DNA of 64,000 nucleotides from Mycobacteroides franklinii (GCF_002013895.1 NZ_MAFQ01000003.1:124001-188000); one strand, 5' to 3'. Positions 38,766 through 47,804 are shown, counted from the stretch's first letter. The notes: generated from the letters alone by a model not told the origin. Translations and numbers: made by a program.

Positions 38766-39944
38766 CTAGTGCCGTCCGAGGCCCCGGGCAAACCCCTCCG
38801 GGATGAGAAGATCATCTGGGCACAGCTCGTGCACAGACTTCTTTCCGAGCCCCATCAGCGCCGAGTCGATACCGCCGCGCATGATGTCCAGAACGTTCTC
38901 GACACCGGCCTGACCGGAGGCCGCCAGACCCCACAGGTATGCCCGCCCGATCATCACCGCGCGGGCGCCGAGAGCCAACGCCTTAACGACATCGCTGCCC
39001 CGGCGAATACCACCGTCCAGCAGCACCTCGATATCGTTTCCGACAGCCTGGGCGATGCCGGGCAACGCACGGATCGACGCCGGCGTGCCATCGAGGTTGT
39101 TACCGCCGTGATTCGACACCGAGATCGCCGAAACTCCGCAGTCCACAGCGCGTTTGGCGTCGTCGATGCGCATAACGCCCTTGAGCATGAACGGACCGTC
39201 CCACTGCTCACGCATCCATTTCACGTCGTCCCACGTGGGCGCCGGGGTTCCCATCCACTGCCCGTAAGCGTCGAAGAACGGCGGGCCGGCCTCGCCACGA
39301 GCAGACTGGTTCGGCACCCGCAGGTCCGGGATGTTCATGCCCTTCCCGAATGACCACAGCCAACCGGGCTTGGTCACCACTTCGGGCGCCAATCGAATCA
39401 TCGATCGCAGGTTCATCTTCTCGGGGATGGCGGGACTCCCCCAGTCGCGCCCGTGCGAGAAACTCCAGTCGAGAGTCGCGATAAGACCCACTGCACCAGC
39501 ATCTTTCGCACGCTGGATGCGCTGAGCCACGTCGTCTCGGCCGCCCAACCAGTAGATCTGGAAGTGCGTCTTCGGGTTGGCGGCCACCACGTCCTCGATG
39601 GGCTTGCTTGCGAACGAGGACAAGCCCATCGCCGTCCCGCGCGCGGCGGCAGCCCGCGCCACGGCGACCTCACCGTCGGGGTCGACGGCCTGCACCCCGG
39701 TGGGCGAAATCATGACCGGCAGAGAAATCTCCTGCCCCAGAACAGTTGTCGACAGCTCACGGTCCGGCTGGATGCCGACCACATGCGGCTCGAATCCGAG
39801 TTCCCCGAATGCCTCGACATTGTCACTGACGGTCAACCCCTTTTCGCTGGCCGAGATCAGCGAACTGTAGACGGACTTCGGCAGTCGTTTTTTAGCCCGC
39901 TGCTGGGCGATCGCGACTGTCTCGAACCATGTGTTGCGGGCCAT
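38766..39944 (-). CDS. mftD: Premycofactocin synthase, FMN-dependent
   Basis: 392 residues of the alpha-hydroxy-acid oxidase (lactate dehydrogenase-like) FMN family. MftD oxidatively deaminates AHDP to premycofactocin, the redox-active core. FMN-barrel motifs are LPVMISPTGVQAVDPDGEVAVARAA, GLIATLDWSFSHGRDW, ISVSNHGGNNLDGTPASIRALP (catalytic His) and LLDGGIRRGSDVVKALALGARAVMIGRAYLWGLAASG. The ATG directly follows the mftC stop, so translation is likely coupled. Confidence 0.96.
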   Translation of the reverse strand: MARNTWFETVAIAQQRAKKRLPKSVYSSLISASEKGLTVSDNVEAFGELGFEPHVVGIQPDRELSTTVLGQEISLPVMISPTGVQAVDPDGEVAVARAAAARGTAMGLSSFASKPIEDVVAANPKTHFQIYWLGGRDDVAQRIQRAKDAGAVGLIATLDWSFSHGRDWGSPAIPEKMNLRSMIRLAPEVVTKPGWLWSFGKGMNIPDLRVPNQSARGEAGPPFFDAYGQWMGTPAPTWDDVKWMREQWDGPFMLKGVMRIDDAKRAVDCGVSAISVSNHGGNNLDGTPASIRALPGIAQAVGNDIEVLLDGGIRRGSDVVKALALGARAVMIGRAYLWGLAASGQAGVENVLDIMRGGIDSALMGLGKKSVHELCPDDLLIPEGFARGLGRH

Positions 39945-41192
39945 CTACCGTCCTGCTCGTAGGTTGGAAAGGGGGTTCTCGTCGCATGCGCGTGACGGCG
40001 GCCGACGCGTCAGAGTCAGCGCGACGGGCCCGCCGGACGGGCTGCGCTTGCTCTTCGAATGTGAATGGTCACCACTGGGTTTGGGCACCACGCGGTCGCC
40101 GGCCAGGGCAGCCTCACCGTAGCCCTGGACACATTCCGGGTCGGGCCCGTCCATGGGGAGCCCGGTGAAGAATTTAGCCGCCATGCAGCCTCCCCGGCAG
40201 CTGTCATAGTGCCCGCAGCTGCCGCATGCGCCGGCCGACTGCGGCTCGCGCAGCTCGTTGAAGAGCCGCGAGTGCTTCCATACCTCGTCAAATCCGCCGT
40301 CAGACACCACATTTCCGGCCAGGAAACGATCATGGATGGCGAAGGGGCAAGCGTAGACATCACCCACCGGGTCGATCAGGCACACCACCCGGCCGGCACC
40401 GCACATGTTGAGCCCCGGCAAACCCCCGGAACCATCACCGTACGCCGAGAGGTGGAAGAAGGAATCACCCGTGAGTACCCGTGAGCCGTTGAGTACCAGC
40501 CAGTCGTACAGCTGGCGCTGCTGTACCTGCGTCGGGTGCAGCTCGTCCCACACATCGGCGCCACGGCCGGAGGGGCGTAGCCGGGTAATCCGCAGCGTCG
40601 CACCGTATTTAGCCGCCAGTGCGGCAAACTCATCGAGTTGGTCCACGTTGTGGCGGGTGACCACCACAGAGATCTTCGCGTCCTTGAATCCGGCGGCCGC
40701 CAGATTCTCCAGTGCGCGCACCGCCATGGCAAATGATCCGGCACCACGCACCGCGTCGTTCACTTCGGCAGTGGCACCATCCAGCGAGATCTGCACGTCG
40801 ACATAGTCGCTCGCGGCCAGCCGCGCCGCCACCTCCTCGGTGATCCGCACGCCGTTTGTGGAGAACTTGACTCCCACGTGGTGCTCGGTGGCGTAATCGA
40901 CGAGTTCCCAAAAGTCCGATCGCACAGTGGGTTCCCCACCGCCGATGTTCACGTAGAACACCTGCATGCGCTCGAGCTCGTCGATGATGTCCTTGCACTG
41001 CTGCGTGGACAACTCCCGCGGATCGCGCTTGCCCGACGATGACAGGCAGTGCACGCAGGACAGGTTGCAGGCGTAGGTCAGCTCCCAGGTGAGGCAGATG
41101 GGAGCATCCAGCCCCTGCTCGAACTGCTCAACCAGTTTCGGAGCCGCAACGCCGGCGACATTAAGGCGGGGTACTGCCGGAGCGCTCGTCAT
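39945..41192 (-). CDS. mftC: Mycofactocin radical SAM maturase
   Basis: 415 residues. MftC decarboxylates the C-terminal Tyr of MftA and cross-links it to the adjacent Val. The radical SAM CxxxCxxC is Cys42, Cys46 and Cys49 (YACNLSCVHC). The GGEPT motif (NIGGGEPTVRSDF) and a C-terminal SPASM domain with auxiliary Fe-S cysteines (CGAGRVVCLIDPVGDVYACPF and CGSCGHYDSCRGGC) are present. The last 40 residues form a basic, low-complexity tail (SKSKRSPSGGPVALTLTRR) that looks dispensable. The ATG overlaps the mftB stop by 4 bp. Confidence 0.97.
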   Translation of the reverse strand: MTSAPAVPRLNVAGVAAPKLVEQFEQGLDAPICLTWELTYACNLSCVHCLSSSGKRDPRELSTQQCKDIIDELERMQVFYVNIGGGEPTVRSDFWELVDYATEHHVGVKFSTNGVRITEEVAARLAASDYVDVQISLDGATAEVNDAVRGAGSFAMAVRALENLAAAGFKDAKISVVVTRHNVDQLDEFAALAAKYGATLRITRLRPSGRGADVWDELHPTQVQQRQLYDWLVLNGSRVLTGDSFFHLSAYGDGSGGLPGLNMCGAGRVVCLIDPVGDVYACPFAIHDRFLAGNVVSDGGFDEVWKHSRLFNELREPQSAGACGSCGHYDSCRGGCMAAKFFTGLPMDGPDPECVQGYGEAALAGDRVVPKPSGDHSHSKSKRSPSGGPVALTLTRRPPSRACDENPLSNLRAGR

Positions 41193-41494
41193 GAGGCGTC
41201 CTCTCGGGTCACGATCATTTTCGAATCCGCCAACACGGTCAGCGCCTGCTGGTAGGTGACAACCTGGCCGTCATTGACACCGGCCGCCCGCCAAGCGTTC
41301 TCGGCGCTGCTGTGGTCGACGAGGGTCTGCACGATCTGCAGCAGAGTGCGGTTTTTCAGGAAAGACAGCTTGCGCGTTCCAAAGTGGTAGAGCAGCGCCC
41401 CGAATGGTTCTGGGCGCAGCGACACCTGGGGATGCAACTGCCAGGGCTGTGTCCAGTCGAAACCGGCGGGCGCCTCATCAATCATGGCGCTCAT
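41189..41494 (-). CDS. mftB: Mycofactocin RiPP-recognition chaperone
   Basis: 101 residues. MftB is a PqqD-like RiPP recognition element that binds MftA and delivers it to MftC. The sequence HPQVSLRPEPFGALLYHFGTRKLSFLKNRTLLQIVQTL is diagnostic of the family. Translation probably begins at ATG 41494. The open frame upstream crosses mftA out of frame and is not coding. It sits 14 bp after the mftA stop and overlaps mftC. Confidence 0.96.
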   Translation of the reverse strand: MSAMIDEAPAGFDWTQPWQLHPQVSLRPEPFGALLYHFGTRKLSFLKNRTLLQIVQTLVDHSSAENAWRAAGVNDGQVVTYQQALTVLADSKMIVTREDAS

Positions 41495-41508
41495 TGAGAT
41501 GGGGCGTC

Positions 41509-41613
41509 TCAGTAGACGCCGCACATCCCGTCGATCGACACCTCTTCGACCAGCGATTCCTGCACCAGTTCGGTGTCGGTGGTCTGTCCGGCGACAGTGG
41601 TGGGCTCGGCCAT
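41509..41613 (-). CDS. mftA: Mycofactocin precursor peptide
   Basis: A 34-residue peptide beginning [10 protein letters not shown] and ending [10 protein letters not shown], the invariant MftA terminus whose last Val-Tyr pair is modified by MftC and excised by MftE. The acidic leader ([10 protein letters not shown]) is the expected MftB-binding region. GGGAG lies 9 bp before the ATG. It is the first gene of the mft operon, divergent from mftR. The gene is short and easily missed in automatic annotation. Confidence 0.97.
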   Translation of the reverse strand: MAEPTTVAGQTTDTELVQESLVEEVSIDGMCGVY

Positions 41614-41717
41614 CTTGTTCACTCCCTTGTGAGTCTGGACTGTGGCGACGGTCACGATAATAATGGCATCGAGTGCAGAAAGGGAAGAGGGTGTCAGGAA
41701 ATGGCGGAGTTATCGGC
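41614..41717. promoter_or_regulatory. mftA-mftR divergent control region
   Basis: 104 bp between the mftA and mftR starts. It should contain both promoters and the MftR operator. Candidate dyads are ACTC-CCTTGT-GAGT near 41620-41635 and the imperfect GTGGCGACGGTCAC around 41642-41657. Neither is strong enough to assign as the operator. MftR repression relieved by long-chain acyl-CoA is known for the family. Confidence 0.5.
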
Positions 41718-42314
41718 ATGAGTGTCCAGCCGGCGCGCGTTGGACGACGCCCTTCGACAACCCGTGACGAGATCACCGGGGTGGCGATGGCGCTGTTCGC
41801 GCAGCACGGATTCGACGAGGTAAGTGTCGATGACATCGCCGCGGCGGCCGGTATCGCCCGGCGCACGGTGTTTCGGTACTACAACTCCAAAAACGCAATC
41901 GTGTGGGGAGACTTCGACTCTCACCTCGAGGTGATGCGCGCGCTCCTGGACGAGACTCCGGACACGGTAAATACCAGTACCGCGCTGCGGCAGGCGGTAT
42001 TGACGTTCAACGACTTTCCGGTCGACGAAACACCACGGCATCGCATGCGGATGAGACTGATCCTGGAAATCCCGGCCTTACAGGCGTACTCGATGCTGAT
42101 GTACACCGGCTGGCGCGATGTCATCGCGCAGTTCGTGGCCCGGCGCGGCGGCACGGATCCCAACGCCCTCTTACCGCAGACCGTTGCCTGGACGCTGCTG
42201 GGCGTGGCGCTCGCGGCGTATGAACGATGGCTCGCCGACGAGTCATCGAAACTCACCACACTGCTCGGCAAGGGCTTCGATGCCGCCGAGGCGGGCCTGC
42301 GCGCCCTGGATTAG
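41718..42314 (+). CDS. mftR: TetR-family mycofactocin regulator
   Basis: 198 residues. The helix-turn-helix [38 protein letters not shown] is the typical MftR DNA-binding region. The acyl-CoA-responsive C-terminal domain has [32 protein letters not shown] 41718, with GGAG 9 bp upstream, gives the normal length; GTG 41691 is a possible longer start. It is divergent from mftA, the conserved arrangement in mycobacteria, and likely represses the mft operon and itself. Confidence 0.93.
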   Translation: MSVQPARVGRRPSTTRDEITGVAMALFAQHGFDEVSVDDIAAAAGIARRTVFRYYNSKNAIVWGDFDSHLEVMRALLDETPDTVNTSTALRQAVLTFNDFPVDETPRHRMRMRLILEIPALQAYSMLMYTGWRDVIAQFVARRGGTDPNALLPQTVAWTLLGVALAAYERWLADESSKLTTLLGKGFDAAEAGLRALD

Positions 42315-42333
42315 ATCTCGCCAGGGCAGGCGG

Positions 42334-43524
42334 CTACTCCAGCACCTCGGCGATGGGCGTCCCCGCCGCGATCTTGGCCCGCATCTTCATCACCGGACCG
42401 GCCATCCCGCAGCCCACGACACCCGTCAGCACCCCGTCGCGCTCTAGGTAGGCCAAGAACTTGCGGCCATCATCGGAGATGAGGTGCACGGTGTCGGAGT
42501 TCCCCAGGTGCCCAAGCGACTGAATCTTGACGTCGTACTGGTCACTCCAAAAATACGGAACAGCAGTAGTACCCGCGGCCGGCTCCTGCCCCAGCAAGGC
42601 CGGGACAAGCGCACGAACCTGGTCGGCGACATTGCTCCAGTGCTCCACCCGGTTTGGTCGCCCGTCGACATCGGCCCACGCCGCGACGTCACCCAGCGCC
42701 CACACATGCGGGGTGCCGGTGCCACCCACCGCGTCGCAGACCACGCCGTTGTCCACGGCAACACCCGACCCGTCCAGCCAGTCGGTCGCGGGCCGGCTCC
42801 CGATACCCAGCACGACCAGGTCGGCGTCCAGTTGTGTCCCGTCCGACAGGATGACGGACTCGACCCGCCCTTCCCCTGTCACCGCGTCCACGCCGACACC
42901 CACCCGAACGTCGACACCCTCACTACGATGCAGCCTGGCCACCAAGTCGCCGAGCTGCTGACCGATCGCCGCTACCAACGGCGCGGGCTGCGGTTCCACC
43001 AGAACCACCTCAACTCCGTTGGCCCGCAATGTGGCCGCCACCTCGCACCCGATGAACCCTGCCCCGATGATCACCGCGCGCCGCGCGGTCTCGGCATCAC
43101 CACGCAGCGCGAAGCTGTCGTCGGCCGTGCGCAGGACATGAATACCGGCCAACTCAGGGAATGACGGGATGCGGCGGGGAACAAGGCCGGTCGCGATGAC
43201 GACCTCGCCGTATTCCAGGATGCTGCCGTCGCTCAGGGTGACAGTTCGGGCGGCGGGGTCCAGCGCAGTCACCGCCACCCCGAGCCGCAGTTCAATCTGC
43301 TTCTCGTCGTAGAACTCTCGTGGCTTGAGCACCACCGCGTCGATCGTCTTCTCCGCGTCGCGCAGGACGTCCTTGGACAGCGGAGGACGGTCGTAGGGCA
43401 AGTGGTTCTCACTGCTCACGATGGTGATCGGTCCGGCGAACTCCGCACGGCGCAACTGCTCGGCGGTTCGCACCGCACCCAGCCCACCACCGATGATCAG
43501 CACTCCACGTTCTGCGTCCGTCAT
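42334..43524 (-). CDS. FAD/NAD(P)-dependent ferredoxin reductase-type oxidoreductase
   Basis: 396 residues of the glutathione-reductase-like fold. The N-terminal FAD Rossmann motif is VLIIGGGLGAVRTAEQL. The second nucleotide site is VIIGAGFIGCEVAATLRANGVEVVLVE, the second FAD contact VWALGDVAAW, and a reductase C-terminal domain follows. It matches ferredoxin and rubredoxin reductases that serve P450s or Rieske oxygenases. In M. tuberculosis the homologous position next to the mft locus (Rv0688, from memory) holds such a protein. It is convergent with mftR (19 bp apart). A redox partner for the P450 at 28459 or the mycofactocin system is possible but unproven. Confidence 0.88.
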   Translation of the reverse strand: MTDAERGVLIIGGGLGAVRTAEQLRRAEFAGPITIVSSENHLPYDRPPLSKDVLRDAEKTIDAVVLKPREFYDEKQIELRLGVAVTALDPAARTVTLSDGSILEYGEVVIATGLVPRRIPSFPELAGIHVLRTADDSFALRGDAETARRAVIIGAGFIGCEVAATLRANGVEVVLVEPQPAPLVAAIGQQLGDLVARLHRSEGVDVRVGVGVDAVTGEGRVESVILSDGTQLDADLVVLGIGSRPATDWLDGSGVAVDNGVVCDAVGGTGTPHVWALGDVAAWADVDGRPNRVEHWSNVADQVRALVPALLGQEPAAGTTAVPYFWSDQYDVKIQSLGHLGNSDTVHLISDDGRKFLAYLERDGVLTGVVGCGMAGPVMKMRAKIAAGTPIAEVLE

Positions 43525-43580
43525 GGGTTTCTTCTTACACGACTGGACACGCGTGATGTCAGGCCTATCGCCCGCGCCGC

Positions 43581-44033
43581 TTAGCCCTGGACCTGCGCTC
43601 GGTCCACCAAGTTGGAAAGCACCACAATGCTCTCGGTGCGGTCGATATCCGCGCTGGCGCGGATACGTTCCAGCGCCCGCTCAAGGTGCTGGATATCGCG
43701 TGCCAAAACCCTCAGCATCGCGTCGGAGGTTCCGGTCACTGTCGCCGCACTCACCACCTCCGGGATGTCGATCCACGCGCGGCGCAAGGCTTCCGGAGTG
43801 ATGGTGCCTTGACAGTAGATCTGGACGTACGCCTCGGTGTTCCAGCCGACGGCAGCGCGATCGACCACGGTGGTGAAGCCCTTGATGACCCCCGTCGAGA
43901 CCAACCGATCAACTCGACGCTTGACCGCGGGTGCCGAAAGATTGACCTCCTCACCGATCTCGGCGAATGTCGCCCGGGCATTGCGCATCAGCAGGGTCAC
44001 GATCCGCTCATCGGTGGCGTCCAGCTCCGCCAT
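43581..44033 (-). CDS. Lrp/AsnC-family transcriptional regulator
   Basis: 150 residues. The N-terminal winged helix-turn-helix is clear (LDATDERIVTLLMRNARATFAEIGEEVNLSAPAVKRRVDRL). The RAM amino-acid-sensing domain follows with VSAATVTGTSDAMLRVLARDIQHLERAL. It diverges from the arginine hydrolase-rocD-rocE-usp operon and likely controls it in response to arginine or ornithine. The same arrangement exists near Rv2324 in M. tuberculosis (from memory). Repeated GCAAT boxes in the shared intergenic region are candidate sites. Confidence 0.92.
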   Translation of the reverse strand: MAELDATDERIVTLLMRNARATFAEIGEEVNLSAPAVKRRVDRLVSTGVIKGFTTVVDRAAVGWNTEAYVQIYCQGTITPEALRRAWIDIPEVVSAATVTGTSDAMLRVLARDIQHLERALERIRASADIDRTESIVVLSNLVDRAQVQG

Positions 44034-44065
44034 GAACCTTCCTCCTCCAACCGTTCACTCTCTCT

Positions 44066-44140
44066 CGCAATAGACTGCCAAATCGCGCGCCTAGACGCAA
44101 TGAATCGCACTCAGCTGCGCAATGGATGGAGATTGATTGC
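44066..44140. promoter_or_regulatory. Cluster of GCAAT boxes between the AsnC gene and the arginine operon
   Basis: CGCAAT occurs three times (44066, 44096, 44118) and its complement ATTGC at 44136, all within the 134-bp divergent intergenic region. Spacings of 30 and 22 bp fit repeated contacts by an Lrp/AsnC oligomer on one side of the DNA. This is a pattern-based assignment. Confidence 0.45.
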
Positions 44141-44167
44141 AGGAATCGGCTCTCATACGCTCAGCCC

Positions 44168-45025
44168 ATGACCGTTGTACACGAGCATGGGCACCCGGCC
44201 GACTCGCCGATTGAACAACCAGACAGGACACCGACGACGCGCCACTACGTGATGGTGCCGCCGACGTATTACACCGTTGAATACGCGATCAACCCCTGGA
44301 TGGACATATCCAATCCGGTCGACCCGGCGCTCGCCACCGCACAATGGGATGTGTTGCGCGCCACCTATGAACGACTGGGGCACACGGTAGACATCCTGCC
44401 CCCCGTTGCCGGCCTACCGGACATGGTTTACGCCGCAAACGGCGGAATCGTATTACGCGGCAAAGCCGTTGTCGCACGGTTCAAACACGCCGAGCGTGCC
44501 GGCGAGTCCGACGCACACGCCGAATGGATGCGTCAGCATGAACTGCACCCGATGCACTCCCAGTACACCAATGAAGGGCAGGGCGACTTCCTGCTGGTAG
44601 GCGATATCATGTTGGCGGGCACGGGCTTCCGCACCGACAGTGGGTCGCACGCCGAGATTGCGACAATGCTCGACATTCCGGTGGTGACGCTAGAGCTCGT
44701 CGATCCGAGGTTCTATCACCTGGACACGGCACTGGCAGTACTGGATCCACAGACTGTGGCGTACTACCCACCGGCGTTCAGCGAGGCATCCCAGGCCCGC
44801 TTGCGGTCCATGTACCCCAACGCCATTACCGCCAGTTCCGTCGACGCCTATGTCCTCGGTATGAACGCGGTCTCCGACGGTCGCCACGTCATACTGCCCG
44901 CCGCGGCGACCGGATTCGCCCAACAACTCCGCGATGCCGGGTTCGAACCGATCGGCATCGATCTTTCCGAACTGCTCAAGGGCGGCGGATCGGTGAAATG
45001 CTGCACACTGGAGTTGCACTCGTGA
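44168..45025 (+). CDS. Amidinotransferase-fold arginine hydrolase (DDAH-like, Rv2323c type)
   Basis: 285 residues. The catalytic Cys is in the C-terminal GGGSVKCCTLELH, with the His region near DIPVVTLELVDPRFYHLDTAL. The family is usually annotated as dimethylarginine dimethylaminohydrolase. The guanidino-binding segment here is PDMVYAANGGIVLRG, with Ala-Asn where DDAH and arginine deiminase carry an acidic pair (VED or TRD). An Asn in this place is reported for ornithine-forming arginine dihydrolases. Together with translational overlap with rocD (GTGA), this favours arginine to ornithine, CO2 and ammonia. ATG 44168 has no strong Shine-Dalgarno. It is the first gene of the operon. Confidence 0.8.
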   Translation: MTVVHEHGHPADSPIEQPDRTPTTRHYVMVPPTYYTVEYAINPWMDISNPVDPALATAQWDVLRATYERLGHTVDILPPVAGLPDMVYAANGGIVLRGKAVVARFKHAERAGESDAHAEWMRQHELHPMHSQYTNEGQGDFLLVGDIMLAGTGFRTDSGSHAEIATMLDIPVVTLELVDPRFYHLDTALAVLDPQTVAYYPPAFSEASQARLRSMYPNAITASSVDAYVLGMNAVSDGRHVILPAAATGFAQQLRDAGFEPIGIDLSELLKGGGSVKCCTLELHS

Positions 45026-46302
45026 CTGCGATGAGCCACTTGGGCGAAGAGCGTCACGCACGATCCGAACAGGCTCCCGGCATGTCTCCCGATTCATACA
45101 AGAGTTCTCAATACATCGAGTTGGCCGAGCAATACGGCGCGCACAACTACGCGCCGCTACCCGTCGTCGCCCATCGTGGTGAGGGTGCATGGATCGAAGA
45201 TGTGGATGGCAGACGCTACCTGGACTGCCTGGCCGCCTACTCCGCGGTGAACTTCGGCCATGGAAACCCCGAAATCCTCAAGACAGCACACGCACAGCTC
45301 GACACGGTGACGCTGGTGAGCCGGGCCTTCCACTCCGATCGCCTCGGAACGTTCTGTCGCGACCTGGCCCGCCTGTGCGGCAAGGGCATGGTGCTGCCGA
45401 TGAACACCGGGGCCGAGGCGGTGGAGAGCGGTATCAAGGTCGCCCGTAAATGGGGCACCGATGTCAAGGGAGTGCCCCCAGGTCGTGCCAATATCGTGGT
45501 GGCACACAACAACTTTCATGGCCGAACCATCAGTATTGTGAGCTTCTCCTCCGACGAGACGGCGCGCGGCGGGTTCGGGCCGTTCACCCCGGGGTTTCGC
45601 GTGGTCCCGTTCGGTGATGCCGCCGCCCTGCGGCGCGCGATCGACGGTGACACGGTCGCCGTTCTCCTCGAACCCATCCAGGGCGAGGCCGGCATCGTCA
45701 TCCCACCCGACGAATACCTGCCCGCCGTCCGCACAATGTGCACCGAGAACAATGTTTTGTTCATTGCCGACGAGATCCAGGCCGGGCTGGCGCGCACCGG
45801 CCGACTGTTTGCCTGCGACCACTGGAACGTGGTCCCGGACATCTACCTCCTGGGCAAGGCGCTCGGCGGCGGCGTGGTTCCCGTGTCGGCAGTGGTGGCC
45901 GATACCGACGTGCTCGGCGTGCTGCATCCGGGCGAACACGGCTCAACCTTCGGCGGGAATCCATTGGCCGCAGCCGTTGGGTCGACCGTGGTGGCAATCC
46001 TGGAGCGCGGTGAATATCAGCGCAGGGCAGCGGTTCTGGGAACACACCTGCGAGCCCGTCTCGACGCCCTGATCGGCCATGGTGTCACCGAAGTGCGTTC
46101 GCTGGGATTGTGGGCCGGGGTCGACGTCGACCCGAATCTGGCAACGGGAAGACAAATCAGTCTGCGCATGGCAGAGTTTGGCGTCTTAGTGAAGGACACG
46201 CATGGCGCGACCCTCCGGTTCGCACCACCCCTTGTCATCACCGAGGACGAAATCGATTGGGCAATAGACCAGTTCGCTGACGTGCTGGCCACCTTCCGGT
46301 AG
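45022..46302 (+). CDS. rocD: Ornithine delta-aminotransferase
   Basis: About 426 residues, a class III PLP aminotransferase that converts ornithine and 2-oxoglutarate to glutamate semialdehyde and glutamate. Motifs are the N-terminal YGAHNYAPLPVVAHRGEGAW, MNTGAEAVESGIKVARKWG, ADEIQAGLARTGRLFACDHW and the PLP Lys in LLGKALGGG (about 279). GTG 45022 overlaps the upstream stop and has GGAG 8 bp before it; ATG 45031 and ATG 45082 are alternatives. In M. tuberculosis the gene is split into rocD1 and rocD2 (from memory). Here it is intact. Confidence 0.95.
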   Translation: MTAMSHLGEERHARSEQAPGMSPDSYKSSQYIELAEQYGAHNYAPLPVVAHRGEGAWIEDVDGRRYLDCLAAYSAVNFGHGNPEILKTAHAQLDTVTLVSRAFHSDRLGTFCRDLARLCGKGMVLPMNTGAEAVESGIKVARKWGTDVKGVPPGRANIVVAHNNFHGRTISIVSFSSDETARGGFGPFTPGFRVVPFGDAAALRRAIDGDTVAVLLEPIQGEAGIVIPPDEYLPAVRTMCTENNVLFIADEIQAGLARTGRLFACDHWNVVPDIYLLGKALGGGVVPVSAVVADTDVLGVLHPGEHGSTFGGNPLAAAVGSTVVAILERGEYQRRAAVLGTHLRARLDALIGHGVTEVRSLGLWAGVDVDPNLATGRQISLRMAEFGVLVKDTHGATLRFAPPLVITEDEIDWAIDQFADVLATFR

Positions 46303-46328
46303 TTTTCGCCCCGGCCACAGGAGGCACT

Positions 46329-47804
46329 ATGGCACCCTCGTCACCCAGCCTTGCCCAGCAGCTGCTGCGGCGTCGTCCGACATCGGGCGCGCCTACCGCT
46401 CATGGTGCGGGCGGACACCTGAAGCAGTCGATGGGCACGTTCCAGCTCACCATGATCGGTGTCGGCGCCACAGTGGGCACCGGTATCTTTTTCATCTTGG
46501 CCGAGTCGGTGCCCAAGGCGGGGCCTGGGGTGATGGCCTCGTTCCTGGTTGCCGGCCTCGCCGCCGGGCTGGCCGCACTCTGTTATGCCGAATTGGCTTC
46601 GGCCGTACCGGTATCGGGCTCCTCGTTCTCCTACGCATACACCACCCTGGGTGAACTGGCGGCGATGGGCGTGGCCGCCTGCCTGCTGCTGGAATACGGG
46701 GTATCGGCCGCAGCGGTGGCCGTGGGCTGGAGTCAGTACCTCGACAAGCTTTTGATGAACCTCTTCGGATGGCATCTGCCACACGCGATCAGCGCCGCGC
46801 CCTGGGACAACGCCGATCCCGGGGCACCGCATGCCTGGCTGAATCTGCCCGCGGTGCTCCTGATCGTCATGTGTGCGATCCTGCTCATCCGCGGAACGGG
46901 CGAATCCGCCTTGGTGAATACGATCATGGTGCTACTCAAACTCGCCGTGCTGACCGTGTTCGCGATCATCGCCTTCACCGCATTTCAGGCTGGCAACTTC
47001 TCCGACTTCGCGCCGTTCGGTGTCAGCGGCATCGGGGCCGCCGCCGGGACGATTTTCTTCACCTATGTGGGGCTGGACACGGTGTCCACCGCGGGCGAGG
47101 AAGTCAAGGACCCGCAGCGAACCATGCCGCGCGCGCTCATCGCGGCCCTGCTCATCGTCACCGCCTTCTACCTCGTCGTCGCGCTGGCCGCCCTGGGTGC
47201 CCAACCCTGGAGGGAATTCGAGGGGCAGTCCGCCGGCCTCGCCCTGATTCTCGACAAAGTCACCGGAAGCACCTCTGCCAGTACATTCCTGGCGGCGGGT
47301 GCGGTGATTTCGATCTTCTCGATAACCCTGGTCTCCATGTACGGCCAGACCCGCATTCTGTTCGCCATCGGCCGCGACGGCCTGCTGCCCTCGATCTTCG
47401 CGCAGGTCAACCCCCGCACGCTGACGCCGGTGAACAACACCATCATCGTCGCGGTGGTCGTGGGCTTCATGGCCGCCTTCGTCCCCCTCGACAGTCTCGC
47501 CAACATGGTGTCGATCGGGACACTCACCGCGTTCATCGTCGTATCGATCGGTGTGATCATCTTGCGGGTGCGCGAACCCGAGTTGCCGCGCGCCTTCCGC
47601 GTTCCCGGCTATCCGGTGACTCCCGTGCTATCCGTCATCGCCTGCGGCTACATCCTGTTCAGCCTGCCCTGGATCACGTGGATCGCGTTCGGGTGCTGGG
47701 TCAGCATCGTTCTGGTGTTCTACCTGGCGTGGGGGAGGCACCACAGCGCACTGAACAACTCACCCAACGACCCTGCGGAATTACCGGAGAAGGAACCGGT
47801 ATGA
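46329..47804 (+). CDS. rocE: Cationic amino acid (arginine/ornithine) permease, APC family
   Basis: 491 residues with about 12 membrane spans. MIGVGATVGTGIFFILAESVPKAGPGVM is the first-helix substrate motif of APC transporters of the CAT type. The long central TM VNTIMVLLKLAVLTVFAIIAF and FTYVGLDTVSTAGEEVKDPQRTMPRALI are characteristic. ATG 46329 follows AGGAGG. It lies within the arginine catabolic operon and is thus likely an arginine or ornithine importer. The stop overlaps the next start (ATGA). Confidence 0.92.
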   Translation: MAPSSPSLAQQLLRRRPTSGAPTAHGAGGHLKQSMGTFQLTMIGVGATVGTGIFFILAESVPKAGPGVMASFLVAGLAAGLAALCYAELASAVPVSGSSFSYAYTTLGELAAMGVAACLLLEYGVSAAAVAVGWSQYLDKLLMNLFGWHLPHAISAAPWDNADPGAPHAWLNLPAVLLIVMCAILLIRGTGESALVNTIMVLLKLAVLTVFAIIAFTAFQAGNFSDFAPFGVSGIGAAAGTIFFTYVGLDTVSTAGEEVKDPQRTMPRALIAALLIVTAFYLVVALAALGAQPWREFEGQSAGLALILDKVTGSTSASTFLAAGAVISIFSITLVSMYGQTRILFAIGRDGLLPSIFAQVNPRTLTPVNNTIIVAVVVGFMAAFVPLDSLANMVSIGTLTAFIVVSIGVIILRVREPELPRAFRVPGYPVTPVLSVIACGYILFSLPWITWIAFGCWVSIVLVFYLAWGRHHSALNNSPNDPAELPEKEPV

